Assembly (NCBI RefSeq): GCF_002902965.1
Contig: NZ_CP026106.1
Location: forward strand, 1,550,001 to 1,614,000
Length of the DNA stretch: 64,000 nt
Reading direction: 5' to 3'
From: Paraburkholderia hospita
Lineage (GTDB): Bacteria; Pseudomonadota; Gammaproteobacteria; Burkholderiales; Burkholderiaceae
Under the pieces are notes generated by a model. It made no database searches. It had not been told where the DNA came from and saw only the letters and a program-made list of their open reading frames with translations. Of this stretch, positions 26,839 through 35,267 are shown in pieces. Every line of letters starts with the position of its first letter. Position 1 is the stretch's first letter. Position numbers and translations under genes: made by a program.

Positions 26839-27307
26839 TGTCGATGACTCTTCCGGTGTTTGATGGTGTGAGGCGGCGCGTCGGATGTCGATCATCCGGA
26901 CGGTCCTCGCCGACGCTAACGGGAAATTACATGATTCCCTCGCGAATCATTATCCCAAAAAGCTTGCGAAACCTGTGCCAGATCGACGTTTTGAAAGGGA
27001 GGCTAGACGGTTTCCAGCAAAGAACAAGCAGGACCTGGACGGATTGCGCCTTACTTGACAACGATGGAGGCCACATTGCGGCGCAGCGGGCGATGCCCAC
27101 GCGCAACCCGAAAACGCCTGTGCCGTCGCATTGATGCTGCAAAACGCATAAGAAAGCTTTGCGAGCGAGGCTTTGTCGCCCAGAATGTTCCGTAACACAG
27201 CATGCGCTGTCGGAAACGCACTCTGGCCGGGTGTCGACCGCGAAATGCCTTCCCGTCGATTTGCGAAGCGGGCGTGGCCGATGTGCCTGGCGATATCTGG
27301 AGTTGTC
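26839..27307. other. Intergenic region between the divergent wsp operon and MHS transporter
   Basis: About 470 bp with lower GC than its surroundings and no gene I can support. It should hold the promoters of wspA (leftwards) and of the MHS transporter (rightwards). The only clear structure is the inverted repeat at 26931-26950. Short open frames here lack ribosome sites and family resemblance. Confidence 0.6.
26931..26950. promoter_or_regulatory. Perfect inverted repeat upstream of wspA
   Basis: ATGATTC (26931-26937) and GAATCAT (26944-26950) form a perfect 7-bp inverted repeat around CCTCGC. It is 93 bp before the chosen wspA start (36 bp before the alternative start), a good place for a regulator of the whole wsp operon. 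No known binder is recognised. Confidence 0.5.
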
Positions 27308-28606
27308 ATGCTCGACGATACGCTTTCGCTGCCGTCGGCGTCGCTGGCCGCACGCCAACGCTGGACGATCTTCGTCGCCAGCACGGGCGGCGCGCTCGAG
27401 GTTTTCGATTTCGTCATCTATGGCTTCTTCGCGCAGCACATCGGGCGCGTGTTCTTTCCGCCCGGCATCGGGCTTGCGCCTGCCACGCTGTCGTTTGCCG
27501 TGCTCGCCATCGGACATCTGTCGCGCCCGCTCGGCGGCCTTTTTCTCGGCCGGCTCGGTGACAAGTACGGGCGGCGCATCGTCTTCATGTCGTCCGCGCT
27601 CGTTGCCGCGCTCGCGACGCTCGCCATTGGAATGCTTCCTTCATACGCCGCGCTCGGCATCGCCGCGCCCATCGCGCTGCTCACGTTGCGTCTCGTGCAG
27701 GGTTTGTGCCTCGGCGGCGAGTTGCCGGGCGCGCTCGTGTACGCGATCGAGACGGGCTCCGCGCGTCCGGGGCTGATGTGCGGCTTCGTGTTCGTGGCCG
27801 TCAATCTGTCCTTGTTGCTCGCGTCGAGCGTGAATCTCGCGGTGCATCTGTTGCTCGATGTGGCGCAGATCGATGCGTTCGGATGGCGGATCGCGTTTTT
27901 GCTGGGCGGAATCTGCGGTCTCGGCATCTTCGCGCTGCGCCGCACGCTCGATGAATCGGCGGAGTACGCGCGCGCGATTGCGCGGCGGCACCGCGAACCG
28001 CTTGCCGTGCTGTTCCGTCATCACCTTGCGGCCATCGTCACGGGAATCGGCGCGGGCGTGATGACGGGCGTCACGGGCGGACTGTTCATCGCGTACATGC
28101 CGAGCTGGCTGCAGGCGCTGGGCCACGGCGCAAACGACGTGGCGTGGGCGCAGACGCTCTATGTGATCACGATCGCCGCGTGCATTCCGTTGACGGCGGC
28201 AGCGGGCGACCGTTTCTCGCGCCACCGCGTGTTCCGCGTGGGTGCCGTCATGACGGCCTTGTTCGCGCCCGTGTTTTTTATCGCCGCCTCACGTGAGCAC
28301 GCCAATCTCGTGCTGCTGTTTTTTGTCGCGGGGACGATTGCATCGTTGATCAATGGCACCTACGGCTGCGCGATCGCCGAACTCTTTCCTGTCGACGTGC
28401 GCTTTAGCGGCGTCGCGGCTGCGATGAACTTTGGCCTTGCCGTGACGATGGGGCTGACGCCGCTGACCGTGAGCTTTCTGGTCGCGGATCTGCATTGGAC
28501 ACTCGCGCCCGCGCTCGTGATGCTGGCGGGCGCGCTGGTCGCATTCGCATCGACCTTCGGCATGAAGCGCGGCAGGCTGCGCGCGCCGATGGTCCGGCAC
28601 GAGTAG
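27308..28606 (+). CDS. MFS transporter of the metabolite:H+ symporter (MHS) family
   Basis: A 432-residue 12-TM inner-membrane symporter of the MHS/ProP-like group. TM1 region reads TGGALEVFDFVIYGFFAQHI, with the family motif RPLGGLFLGRLGDKYGRR after TM2 and LLTLRLVQGLCLGGELPGAL in TM4. Relatives carry citrate, alpha-ketoglutarate, proline/betaine or shikimate; the substrate is not readable. The start MLDDTLSLPSAS has GGAG 5 bases upstream; a longer in-frame start is rejected. Only 36 bp separate it from the downstream regulator gene, which may control it. Confidence 0.85.
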   Translation: MLDDTLSLPSASLAARQRWTIFVASTGGALEVFDFVIYGFFAQHIGRVFFPPGIGLAPATLSFAVLAIGHLSRPLGGLFLGRLGDKYGRRIVFMSSALVAALATLAIGMLPSYAALGIAAPIALLTLRLVQGLCLGGELPGALVYAIETGSARPGLMCGFVFVAVNLSLLLASSVNLAVHLLLDVAQIDAFGWRIAFLLGGICGLGIFALRRTLDESAEYARAIARRHREPLAVLFRHHLAAIVTGIGAGVMTGVTGGLFIAYMPSWLQALGHGANDVAWAQTLYVITIAACIPLTAAAGDRFSRHRVFRVGAVMTALFAPVFFIAASREHANLVLLFFVAGTIASLINGTYGCAIAELFPVDVRFSGVAAAMNFGLAVTMGLTPLTVSFLVADLHWTLAPALVMLAGALVAFASTFGMKRGRLRAPMVRHE

Positions 28607-28642
28607 TGTCGCAAGCCTGGTCACGCGGTGGCAGGAGCGGAG

Positions 28643-30406
28643 ATGGAACCCACAGAGCCCGTATGGATCGCCGACGTCGAACTCGATATCGGGCGCTATG
28701 CGTTGCGCCGCGGCGGCGAGCAGATCCGGCTCGAACGCTTGCCGATGGAACTGCTGATCCTGATGGCGTCGCGCAACGGCCAGCTGGTGACCCGCGCCGA
28801 TATCGTGCGCGCGTTGTGGGGCGGCAATGCGTACCGGCAAACCGATAACAGCATCAATACCGCGATCCGCAAGATCCGCATCGCGCTTGGCGAGAACCCG
28901 GATGCGCCGCGCTATCTGCTGACGGTCAAAGGCAAGGGTTACCGGCTGGAAGGCATCCGGACGGCGGCAGCCGTGGAGGCATCGCCCGCGCCGTCGGCGG
29001 CGGCGCGCCTGCTCGTGCTGCCGTTCGGCAACCAGACGGGCGACCCGGCGCTCGACAGCTTCTGCGACGCACTCGCCGACGAGACCTCGGCGAACATCGG
29101 CATGCTGGACGCGAACCGTATTCTCGTCGTCGCGCGCACGACGGCGGCGCATTACCGGAGCGCGAAGAAGAGCATCGCGGAGATCGCCTTCGAGCTTTCC
29201 GTCGATTACGTGCTGGAAGGCTCGCTCGCGCGCGATGGCGGACGTCTGCGCATTCTCGTGCAGCTGATTCGCTGCTTCGATCAGGTGCAGGTGTGGCGCC
29301 ACGCTTACGAGCCCGTCGCAAAGGGTGCGCTCGACATCCAGATGGAAGTGGGCGCGGCGCTCGCGCGCGAAGTGTCGCCGGCGCTCGGCGAGCAGTTTCA
29401 ATTGCGGCTCGCGCGCCGTCTGCCCGTCGATCCGCGTGCGCACGACGCGTATCTGCGCGGCCGTTACTTCTGGACGCGCCGCGTGCATTTCGATGCGGGC
29501 TTCGCCGCGCATCACCTGCTGAGCGACGAGGACTTCATCCGCGCGCGCGGCTATTTCGAAGAGGCCGTCGAGCGCGATCCGACCTACGCGCTCGGCTATG
29601 TCGGGCTGTCGAACGTGTTCGGCGGCACGGCGGCGCATGGCTTCTATCCTTCGCTGCAAGGCTATCCACGGGCGCGCGAAACCGCGCTGCGCGCGCTCGA
29701 ACTCGACAACGGCCTGCCTGAGGCGCATCAGGCGCTGGCCGGCGTGCATTACTTCTTCGACTGGGACTGGCGTCGCGCGGAAGAAGAGTTTCTGGAGGCG
29801 CTGCGCCTGAACCCCGAGCACGCGGAAACGAGTCGTTTATATGCGCGGCTCCTGCTCGTGCTCGGCCGCGAAGCCGAGGGACGCGCGCAGTTCGAACGTG
29901 CGGAACGGGCCGATCCGCTCGGGTTCGAAGGCTCGCGCATTTTCGGTCTCGTGCAGTCGGGGCGTTACGAAGAAGTCACCCGCGACTATCTGAGCGCGGG
30001 GCACGGCAACCGTTCGCCGCTCGTGTATCAGTTGCTGGCCATCGCGTTCGAAGTGCGCGGCGACTACGAGCGCGCCGTCGAGGCAACCGTCGATGCGCTC
30101 ACGCGCTGCAACGAATTCACGCGCGCGGAAAGCGTGCGCGCGGCGTGGGACGCGGGTGGTTATGACCGGGTGTTGCAGTGGTATCTGCAGGACCTGCAGG
30201 CGCGGCGTCAGACGCGTTATACGTCGCCGTTCCTGTTCGCGGAACTCTACGCCCGGCTGGGACAGGCCGACGAGATGTTCCGCTGGCTCGAGGTGTCGCT
30301 GGCTGAACGCTCGCCGCGACTGTGCGAGCTGCGCACGAATCCGTGGTTCAACCACTATCGGTCGCAGGGAAAGTTCAGGAGTGTCGAGAAGCGGATCGGT
30401 TATTGA
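28643..30406 (+). CDS. Winged-helix regulator with TolB-like and TPR regions (CadC/HilA type)
   Basis: A 587-residue one-component regulator. The N-terminal OmpR/CadC-type winged helix (about 5-100) contains MELLILMASRNGQLVTRADI, NSINTAIRKIRIALGE and YLLTVKGKGYRLEG. It is followed by a TolB-N-like region (LLVLPFGNQTGDPALDSFCD, VDYVLEGSLARDGGRLRI) and a helical TPR array to the C-terminus (for instance GYFEEAVERDPTYALGYVGL). I see no transmembrane helix, unlike CadC. ATG 28643 has GGAG upstream. Such proteins sense a ligand through the TPR part; the signal and targets are unknown. The preceding transporter is a likely target. Confidence 0.82.
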   Translation: MEPTEPVWIADVELDIGRYALRRGGEQIRLERLPMELLILMASRNGQLVTRADIVRALWGGNAYRQTDNSINTAIRKIRIALGENPDAPRYLLTVKGKGYRLEGIRTAAAVEASPAPSAAARLLVLPFGNQTGDPALDSFCDALADETSANIGMLDANRILVVARTTAAHYRSAKKSIAEIAFELSVDYVLEGSLARDGGRLRILVQLIRCFDQVQVWRHAYEPVAKGALDIQMEVGAALAREVSPALGEQFQLRLARRLPVDPRAHDAYLRGRYFWTRRVHFDAGFAAHHLLSDEDFIRARGYFEEAVERDPTYALGYVGLSNVFGGTAAHGFYPSLQGYPRARETALRALELDNGLPEAHQALAGVHYFFDWDWRRAEEEFLEALRLNPEHAETSRLYARLLLVLGREAEGRAQFERAERADPLGFEGSRIFGLVQSGRYEEVTRDYLSAGHGNRSPLVYQLLAIAFEVRGDYERAVEATVDALTRCNEFTRAESVRAAWDAGGYDRVLQWYLQDLQARRQTRYTSPFLFAELYARLGQADEMFRWLEVSLAERSPRLCELRTNPWFNHYRSQGKFRSVEKRIGY

Positions 30407-30466
30407 AGCGCGCCGCGTGCAGGCGCGATGCGCCGTGGAGGCGACGGCGCATCGCATGCGTGGCAC

Positions 30467-30727
30467 TCACTTGCCGTGATAGAGGCTGGCGTTCAGCCGA
30501 TGCTGCTCACCCGACTGCTCGGACCGCAGCAGATCCTGATAGACGTCGGAGCGTGTCGTACCCATCGCGCGTCCGGACTGGCCCACCGACGCGTCGGGCA
30601 TGCCGCCGACGTCCTGCGCCGATTGCGCGACAGGCACGGCTGCGGGCTTATCCTGTGCCCATGCGTGCCCAACATATCCCACTGACAGAGCGACCGCGCA
30701 GGTCGCCGCGATGCGAAGCGTCTTCAT
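30467..30727 (-). CDS. Small exported protein, DUF4148-like
   Basis: An 86-residue protein with a clear Sec signal peptide: MKTLRIAATCAVALSVGYVG then HAWA, cleavage before QDKPAA. The mature ~62 residues are polar, with a conserved-looking tail TRSDVYQDLLRSEQSG ending in NASLYHGK. This resembles small DUF4148-type periplasmic proteins that are abundant in Burkholderia; no function is known. AAGGAG precedes the ATG at good spacing. It stands alone between the TPR regulator and a LysR gene. Confidence 0.72.
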   Translation of the reverse strand: MKTLRIAATCAVALSVGYVGHAWAQDKPAAVPVAQSAQDVGGMPDASVGQSGRAMGTTRSDVYQDLLRSEQSGEQHRLNASLYHGK

Positions 30728-30931
30728 AATCTGACTCCTTCGAAACGAATCGGATACGGTCAGCGCTGACTGGCCGGAAGGCGAAGCCGGAGGATTCGCG
30801 CCGTCCTCGGCAAAGCGGCGGGGCGTGGCGGGATTCGCTGCTTACATGGTGCAAGCCGCAGGAGGATGGCGCTATCGACAGAGCATGAAGAAATCATCAA
30901 GCCGCAGCCGCGCGGCGTGAGCGCGCGCGGC

Positions 30932-31846
30932 CTACAGCGTTTCCCACCGCCAGGCTTGCGCGAGCCGCTCGCGCAGATAGTCGACGAACGCGCGCACGCG
31001 CGGTGCGAGATGCTGGCTGTGCGGATAGATCGCGTGCAGCGGCGCGGCGGACATCGAATGTTGCGGCAGCACGCGGCGCAGCTTGCCCGCGAGTATGTCG
31101 TCGCCCACGTCCCAGATCGACTTCACGGCGATGCCGGCATCGGCGAGCGCGAACAGATGTGCCGCTTCGCCGTCGTTCGTGACGATCGCGGCATCGACGC
31201 GCACAGCGATGCTTTCGTCGCCTTCGAAGCGCCATTCCGCGCGCCGCTGGTCGCCGATCAGGATGCAGCGGTGCGAGGTCAGTTCGTCGGGATGCTTCGG
31301 CGTGCCGTGCGCCTGCAGATACGCGGGCGACGCGCACAGCACGCGAAAGTTCGGCGCGAGCGTGCGCGCGATCAGCGATGAATCGGCGAGACTGCCGAAG
31401 CGAATCGCGAGATCGAACCCGCTTTCGACGAGATCGACGACGGCATCCGTCAATTCGAGCTGGACAGTGAGCTGCGGATGAAGCCGCTGAAAATCGGCGA
31501 TCAGCGGCGCGATCTTCTGCCGGCCGAGCTGGCCGGGCGCCGTGACGCGCAACAGGCCGCTCACTTCCTGGCGGCGTTGCGAAAGCAGTTCTTCCGCCTG
31601 CTCGATCTCGTCGAGTATGCGCACGACGCGCGCATGAAACAGCGCGCCTTCTTCTGTCAGCGTCTGACGGCGCGTGGTGCGCTGGATCAGCCGCACGCCG
31701 ACGCTTTTCTCCAGTTGCGCGAGCCGCTTGCTGACGACGGACAGTGGCAGGTCCATTTCACGTGCCGCCGCCGACAGGCTTCCCGCCGAAACCACGCGGG
31801 AGAAGGCAATCAGGGCCGGCAGGCTGTCGATGCGGGTGTCGCTCAT
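30932..31846 (-). CDS. LysR-family transcriptional regulator
   Basis: A 304-residue LysR regulator: winged helix near residues 5-62 (SLSAAAREMDLPLSVVSKRL then VGVRLIQRTTRRQTLTEEG), and a C-terminal effector domain (AIRFGSLADSSLIARTLAPN; ending VRAFVDYLRERLAQ). The start MSDTRIDS has GAGAAG just upstream. It is divergent from the exported SnoaL-like gene and SDR at 31957-33272, with 110 bp between, and probably controls them. Effector unknown. Confidence 0.87.
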   Translation of the reverse strand: MSDTRIDSLPALIAFSRVVSAGSLSAAAREMDLPLSVVSKRLAQLEKSVGVRLIQRTTRRQTLTEEGALFHARVVRILDEIEQAEELLSQRRQEVSGLLRVTAPGQLGRQKIAPLIADFQRLHPQLTVQLELTDAVVDLVESGFDLAIRFGSLADSSLIARTLAPNFRVLCASPAYLQAHGTPKHPDELTSHRCILIGDQRRAEWRFEGDESIAVRVDAAIVTNDGEAAHLFALADAGIAVKSIWDVGDDILAGKLRRVLPQHSMSAAPLHAIYPHSQHLAPRVRAFVDYLRERLAQAWRWETL

Positions 31847-31956
31847 TCTTCTCAAAAAAGAAAGGATTCATCAATCTGGAAGTGGTATTTCTTCCAAGGC
31901 GCGAAGACTAGCATACCCATCAATCCGATCCGTTGCTTTTCTTCAAGGAGCCCATC

Positions 31957-32520
31957 ATGTCGTTTCGTCCTGCTTCCCCGTTGCGTCGCGCGCTGTCCGC
32001 CGCGCTGGCTGTCATGTCAATGGCGGCTGTGCCGGCTTTTGCCGCTGTCGGGCACGACTCGCTCGTTCAGTCGCATCAGTTGACCGTCGATCACAGCCTG
32101 CCCAAAGCGCAACGCGACGCGCAGATTCTCGCCGCGCGCCGCTACGACACGTTCTGGAGCACAGGCGACGAAGCGCTCGCCCGCGCCGCGCTCGCGCCCG
32201 GCTTCACCGATCGCACGTTGCCGCCGGGCCGTGCGCAGGGAATCGAAGGGCCGCTTGCCGCGTCGAAGTTCGTGCGGGCCGCCGTGCCTGATCTACAGGC
32301 GGATATCGAGCAGATGGTGGTCAGCGGCGATCGCGTCGTCGTGCATCTGCGCTTTCACGGCCACTTCACGGGCGAATTCAAGGGCGTGCAGGGGCAGGGC
32401 CAGAACGTCGATTTCATCGCGACGGATATTTACCGGGTGGCGAACGGCCAGATTGCCGAAAACTGGCATCTCGAAGACAACCTGACGTTTTTGCAGCAAC
32501 TTGGCGTCGTCGCGAAGTGA
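31957..32520 (+). CDS. Exported SnoaL-like / NTF2-fold protein
   Basis: A 187-residue protein with a Sec signal peptide (arginine-rich start, hydrophobic ALSAALAVMSMAAVPAFA, cleavage after AFA) and one SnoaL-like domain (about 55-185) with RYDTFWSTGDEALARAAL, FTDRTLPPG and the end NGQIAENWHLEDNLTFLQQL. SnoaL-like proteins form cone-shaped barrels that act as polyketide cyclases, ester cyclases or binding proteins; the substrate here is unknown. AAGGAG lies before the ATG. It is followed by an SDR gene 39 bp downstream and is divergent from a LysR regulator. Confidence 0.8.
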   Translation: MSFRPASPLRRALSAALAVMSMAAVPAFAAVGHDSLVQSHQLTVDHSLPKAQRDAQILAARRYDTFWSTGDEALARAALAPGFTDRTLPPGRAQGIEGPLAASKFVRAAVPDLQADIEQMVVSGDRVVVHLRFHGHFTGEFKGVQGQGQNVDFIATDIYRVANGQIAENWHLEDNLTFLQQLGVVAK

Positions 32521-32559
32521 CGGCGCGATTCATTCCCTTTCTTGAGCAAGGAGACAAAC

Positions 32560-33272
32560 ATGAATTCGCTTGAATCGAAACGCGTGCTGATCGTTGGCGG
32601 CAGTTCGGGCATTGGTGCGGCGGCAGCGAAGGCTTTCGCAGCGCTCGGCGCGCAGGTGACGATTGCGTCGCGCAATGCGCAAAAGCTGTCGGCGGCGGCA
32701 CAGGAAATTGGCCACGGTGTGCAAACGGCTGAGATCGACACGACGGACGCCGCAGCCGTCGAAGCGTTCTTCACCGCGCAGCAGCCTTTCGATCACGTCG
32801 TGATTTCGGCTGCGCAGACGCCGTCCGGTCCCGTGCGCCAGTTGCCGCTCGACGACGCCTACAAGGCGATGGACAGCAAGTTCTGGGGCGCCTACCGCGT
32901 GGCGCGTGCGGTGAAGATCGCAGAAGGCGGGTCGCTGACTTTCGTGTCGGGTTTTCTCGCCGTGCGGCCGAGCAAGATGTCGGTCCTGCAAGGCGCGATC
33001 AACGCGGCGCTCGAAGCGCTCGCGCGCGGTCTCGCGCTTGAGTTGTCGCCCGTACGGGTGAACACGGTGTCGCCGGGATTGATCGCGACGCCGCTGTGGT
33101 CGAAGCTCACCGACGAGGCGCGCGACAGCATGTTCGAAGGCGCGGCGAACCGGTTGCCCGCACGGCGCGTCGGCCAGCCCGAAGACGTCGCAAACGCGAT
33201 CGTCTATCTGGCGACGACGCCTTACGCGAGGGTTCGACAGTGCTGGTCGATGGCGGCGGTGCGATCGCCTGA
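32560..33272 (+). pseudogene. SDR family oxidoreductase with apparent 3' frameshift
   Basis: A short-chain dehydrogenase with Rossmann motif LIVGGSSGIGAAAA, SAAQ in place of NNAG, and TVSPGLIATPLW; the usual catalytic YxxxK is SKMSVLQGAIN, lacking the Tyr, as in some atypical SDRs. The reading frame is clean to IVYLATTPYA, then continues as an unrelated arginine-rich tail to 33366. In the +1-shifted frame the sequence from about 33231 reads GSTVLVDGGGAIA and stops at 33272, the normal SDR ending. One base appears missing near 33229-33231. The out-of-frame tail would also run into the converging DUF488 gene. Either a real mutation or a sequencing error. Confidence 0.78.
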
Positions 33273-33287
33273 ACGGTTGAAGGCCCG

Positions 33288-33674
33288 TTACGCGAGCGTC
33301 GCGCCCCGGTCGGCGAGCAACTCGCGTAGCACGCTGCGATGGCAGCGGTTTTCGTGCTCGCAATAACAGCCGACCGAAAAATTCGCGGTGGCGGACAGCG
33401 CGGCGAGCGTGTCGAGCACTTTCGGCGCGTCGCCGTGGTTCATCTCCGCGCGAAACTTGCGCACGAAGTCCTTCCACTCGGCATCGGTTGTGGCCGACAG
33501 CGCTTCGTGAACGAGTTCCGGCGTGGGCGACAGCGTCGGCAGCCAGACGTCGTAGAAATTGCGGCTGCCGAACTCGGCCTTCGGCACGCCGCGCGGCGGA
33601 CGCCGCACCGTGCCGATGCGCACGCCTTCATCCGGCGCGCGTTCCGATCCGAGTCGAACGATGCGTATGGCCAT
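33288..33674 (-). CDS. DUF488 family protein
   Basis: A 128-residue DUF488 (YeaO-type) protein: IRIVRLGSERAPDEGVRIGT, FYDVWLPTLSPTPEL, EWKDFVRKFRAEM and the cysteine-containing GCYCEHENRCHRSVLRELL near the end. DUF488 proteins are small, widespread, with no firm function; the C-x-C-x5-C-H motif is typical. A GGAG is present upstream of the ATG at slightly long spacing. It converges on the frameshifted SDR and precedes a small monooxygenase-fold gene read in the same direction. Confidence 0.82.
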   Translation of the reverse strand: MAIRIVRLGSERAPDEGVRIGTVRRPPRGVPKAEFGSRNFYDVWLPTLSPTPELVHEALSATTDAEWKDFVRKFRAEMNHGDAPKVLDTLAALSATANFSVGCYCEHENRCHRSVLRELLADRGATLA

Positions 33675-33716
33675 GGGATGCGGTCTCCTTTTTAGTTGTG
33701 TGAACTGTTATGACGC

Positions 33717-34022
33717 TCAACCGAGCGTGTTCTTCATCCCCAGCACGTCGATCCGGCCGATCTGCGGCGGCCCCGTGAACAGGTCGTCCGCGACACCCAT
33801 CAGCGCCTTCGCGATCGGACCGTCCAGATGCGCCTGGCGGCCGGCCTCGTCGGGGAAGGCATCGAACACGCCGTAGGTCCGCTCGGCAATCTTCAGCGCG
33901 AACCAGATGGGCGTGGTGGTTTCCTGGTTCGCCAGTTCCAGTCCCTTCTGCAGAAACGCCTCGACGTCGGCTTCCTTGCCGGGCTTGGCCTCGAATCGCG
34001 CGAACAATGCGTACTTGATCAT
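33717..34022 (-). CDS. Putative quinol/antibiotic biosynthesis monooxygenase (ABM domain)
   Basis: A 101-residue ABM-fold ferredoxin-like protein (MIKYALFARFEAKPGKEADV, FALKIAERTYGVFDAFPDEA, RQAHLDGPIAKAL). Such proteins dimerise and include cofactor-free monooxygenases acting on quinols and heme-degrading relatives. The start at 34022 has a strong AAGGAG; an upstream extension is rejected. It precedes the DUF488 gene by 42 bp and may be co-transcribed with it. Divergent from the pectin/sugar-acid operon at 34231. Confidence 0.8.
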   Translation of the reverse strand: MIKYALFARFEAKPGKEADVEAFLQKGLELANQETTTPIWFALKIAERTYGVFDAFPDEAGRQAHLDGPIAKALMGVADDLFTGPPQIGRIDVLGMKNTLG

Positions 34023-34115
34023 CGTCTGTCTCCTTTCGATGTGGCTTGCTGCGGGTCTTCCAATGTAACCGTATGTCGGTGGCAATGGCGACTTCGGTCA
34101 GGCGCACGCGACAAT

Positions 34116-34171
34116 CGTTGTCAAACGATTTCATGGAAAACACCAAGTCATCAACAAGTTGTTTGACAACG
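34116..34171. promoter_or_regulatory. Paired inverted operator-like sites before the DHDPS-family gene
   Basis: CGTTGTCAAAC (34116-34126) and its exact reverse complement GTTTGACAACG (34161-34171) face each other 45 bp apart. Each is itself a dyad: AATCGTT-GTCA-AACGATT (34113-34130) and GTTGT-TTG-ACAAC (34158-34170). The pattern fits FadR/GntR-type regulators. Similar motifs lie before the polygalacturonase gene, suggesting one regulon. Confidence 0.65.
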
Positions 34172-34230
34172 TTGCGACGCGGGTGCTAATTTTCTGGCTT
34201 GTCAGCCACCCATCCGAACCACGAGATCTT

Positions 34231-35154
34231 ATGAACGAGTCCCAGATCGTCGAGCGCGAGTTTGCGTCGACCGTGATGGCAGTCCCGCCGCTCGCGCGCC
34301 GCGCGGATTTGTCGCTCGATGTCGACGCCAACCAGAAACTGATCCGCCATATCGAAGCGGGCGGCGTGCGTACGCTGCTGTACGGCGGCAACGCGAATTT
34401 CTATCACGTGGCCGTCAGCGAATACCGCGAGTTGCTCGACATGCTGGCAGAAAGTGCGGCGCTCACCACGCGCGTGATCCCCGCCATCGGTCCGGACTTC
34501 GGCAAGATGCTCGACCAGGCGCGCGTCCTCGCGCAGACGTCCTATCGCACCGCGATGGTGTTGCCGCTGTCCGGCTTCACGACGCCGGCGGGCGTCGAAG
34601 CAGGCCTGACGCGTATCGCCGACGCAGCGGGCATACCGCTCACGCTCTATATCAAGAGCGAAGACTACGTGGACGTCGACACGCTGGCGCGCCTCGTCGA
34701 CCGCGGCACGCTGATCGCCGTCAAGTACGCGATCGTCCGCGAGAATCCGGCGAACGATCCTTACCTGCGGCGCCTGCTCGAAAGCGTGAGCCCGTCGCGT
34801 GTGATCTCCGGCATGGGCGAGCGTCCCGCGCTCACGCATGTGCGCGACTTCGGCCTCGCCGCGTGGACCACGGGCAGCGGCTGTATCGCGTCGCATGCCG
34901 TGATGGGGCTGCTGGCCGCCGTGAAGCAAGGCCGCGACGCCGAAGCACAGCGTCTCTACGACGCGTTCATGCCGCTCGAAACGCTGCGCGACAACATCTC
35001 GCTGATCCGCGTGCTGCACGATGCCGTCACGTTCTCCGGTATCGCCGACATGGGTTCGATCCTGCCGCTGCTGAGCGAAACACCCGTCGAGCATCATGCC
35101 GCCGTTGCTCAGGCTGCGCGTGAACTGCTTGCGTTCGAGCGGGCGTACGCGTGA
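34231..35154 (+). CDS. DHDPS/NAL-superfamily lyase or dehydratase for a 2-keto-3-deoxy acid
   Basis: A 307-residue class I aldolase-fold protein of the dihydrodipicolinate synthase superfamily. The Schiff-base lysine is most likely K165 in LIAVKYAIVR. The GGT-type substrate loop is replaced by YGGNANFYHV, and the usual YN(V/I)P tyrosine region reads LTLYIKSEDYVDVD, so it is not a lysine-biosynthesis DapA. Family members in sugar-acid pathways dehydrate 2-keto-3-deoxy-arabonate or decarboxylate ketodeoxyglucarate to alpha-ketoglutarate semialdehyde. It is followed by an IlvD/Edd dehydratase and a porin, so a role downstream of that dehydratase is likely. Exact substrate unknown. Weak ribosome site. 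Confidence 0.75.
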   Translation: MNESQIVEREFASTVMAVPPLARRADLSLDVDANQKLIRHIEAGGVRTLLYGGNANFYHVAVSEYRELLDMLAESAALTTRVIPAIGPDFGKMLDQARVLAQTSYRTAMVLPLSGFTTPAGVEAGLTRIADAAGIPLTLYIKSEDYVDVDTLARLVDRGTLIAVKYAIVRENPANDPYLRRLLESVSPSRVISGMGERPALTHVRDFGLAAWTTGSGCIASHAVMGLLAAVKQGRDAEAQRLYDAFMPLETLRDNISLIRVLHDAVTFSGIADMGSILPLLSETPVEHHAAVAQAARELLAFERAYA

Positions 35155-35267
35155 CCGGTTTGAACGCATGAGCCGCGCAGCGTGCCGGGCACGCTGCGCG
35201 GCTCGCATCGCGGTGCATTTGAGGTGGCATCGAAGTGGAATTGAAGCAATACCTGGAGTGAGACGAC

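Noticed and set aside
25135..26847. 570-residue open frame on the plus strand opposite wspA
   Set aside because: Composition is arginine/histidine-rich noise and the minus strand encodes an unambiguous chemoreceptor.
34231..35154. Dihydrodipicolinate synthase DapA for lysine synthesis
   Set aside because: Active-site loops differ and the gene is in a sugar-acid operon with a GntR-type operator.
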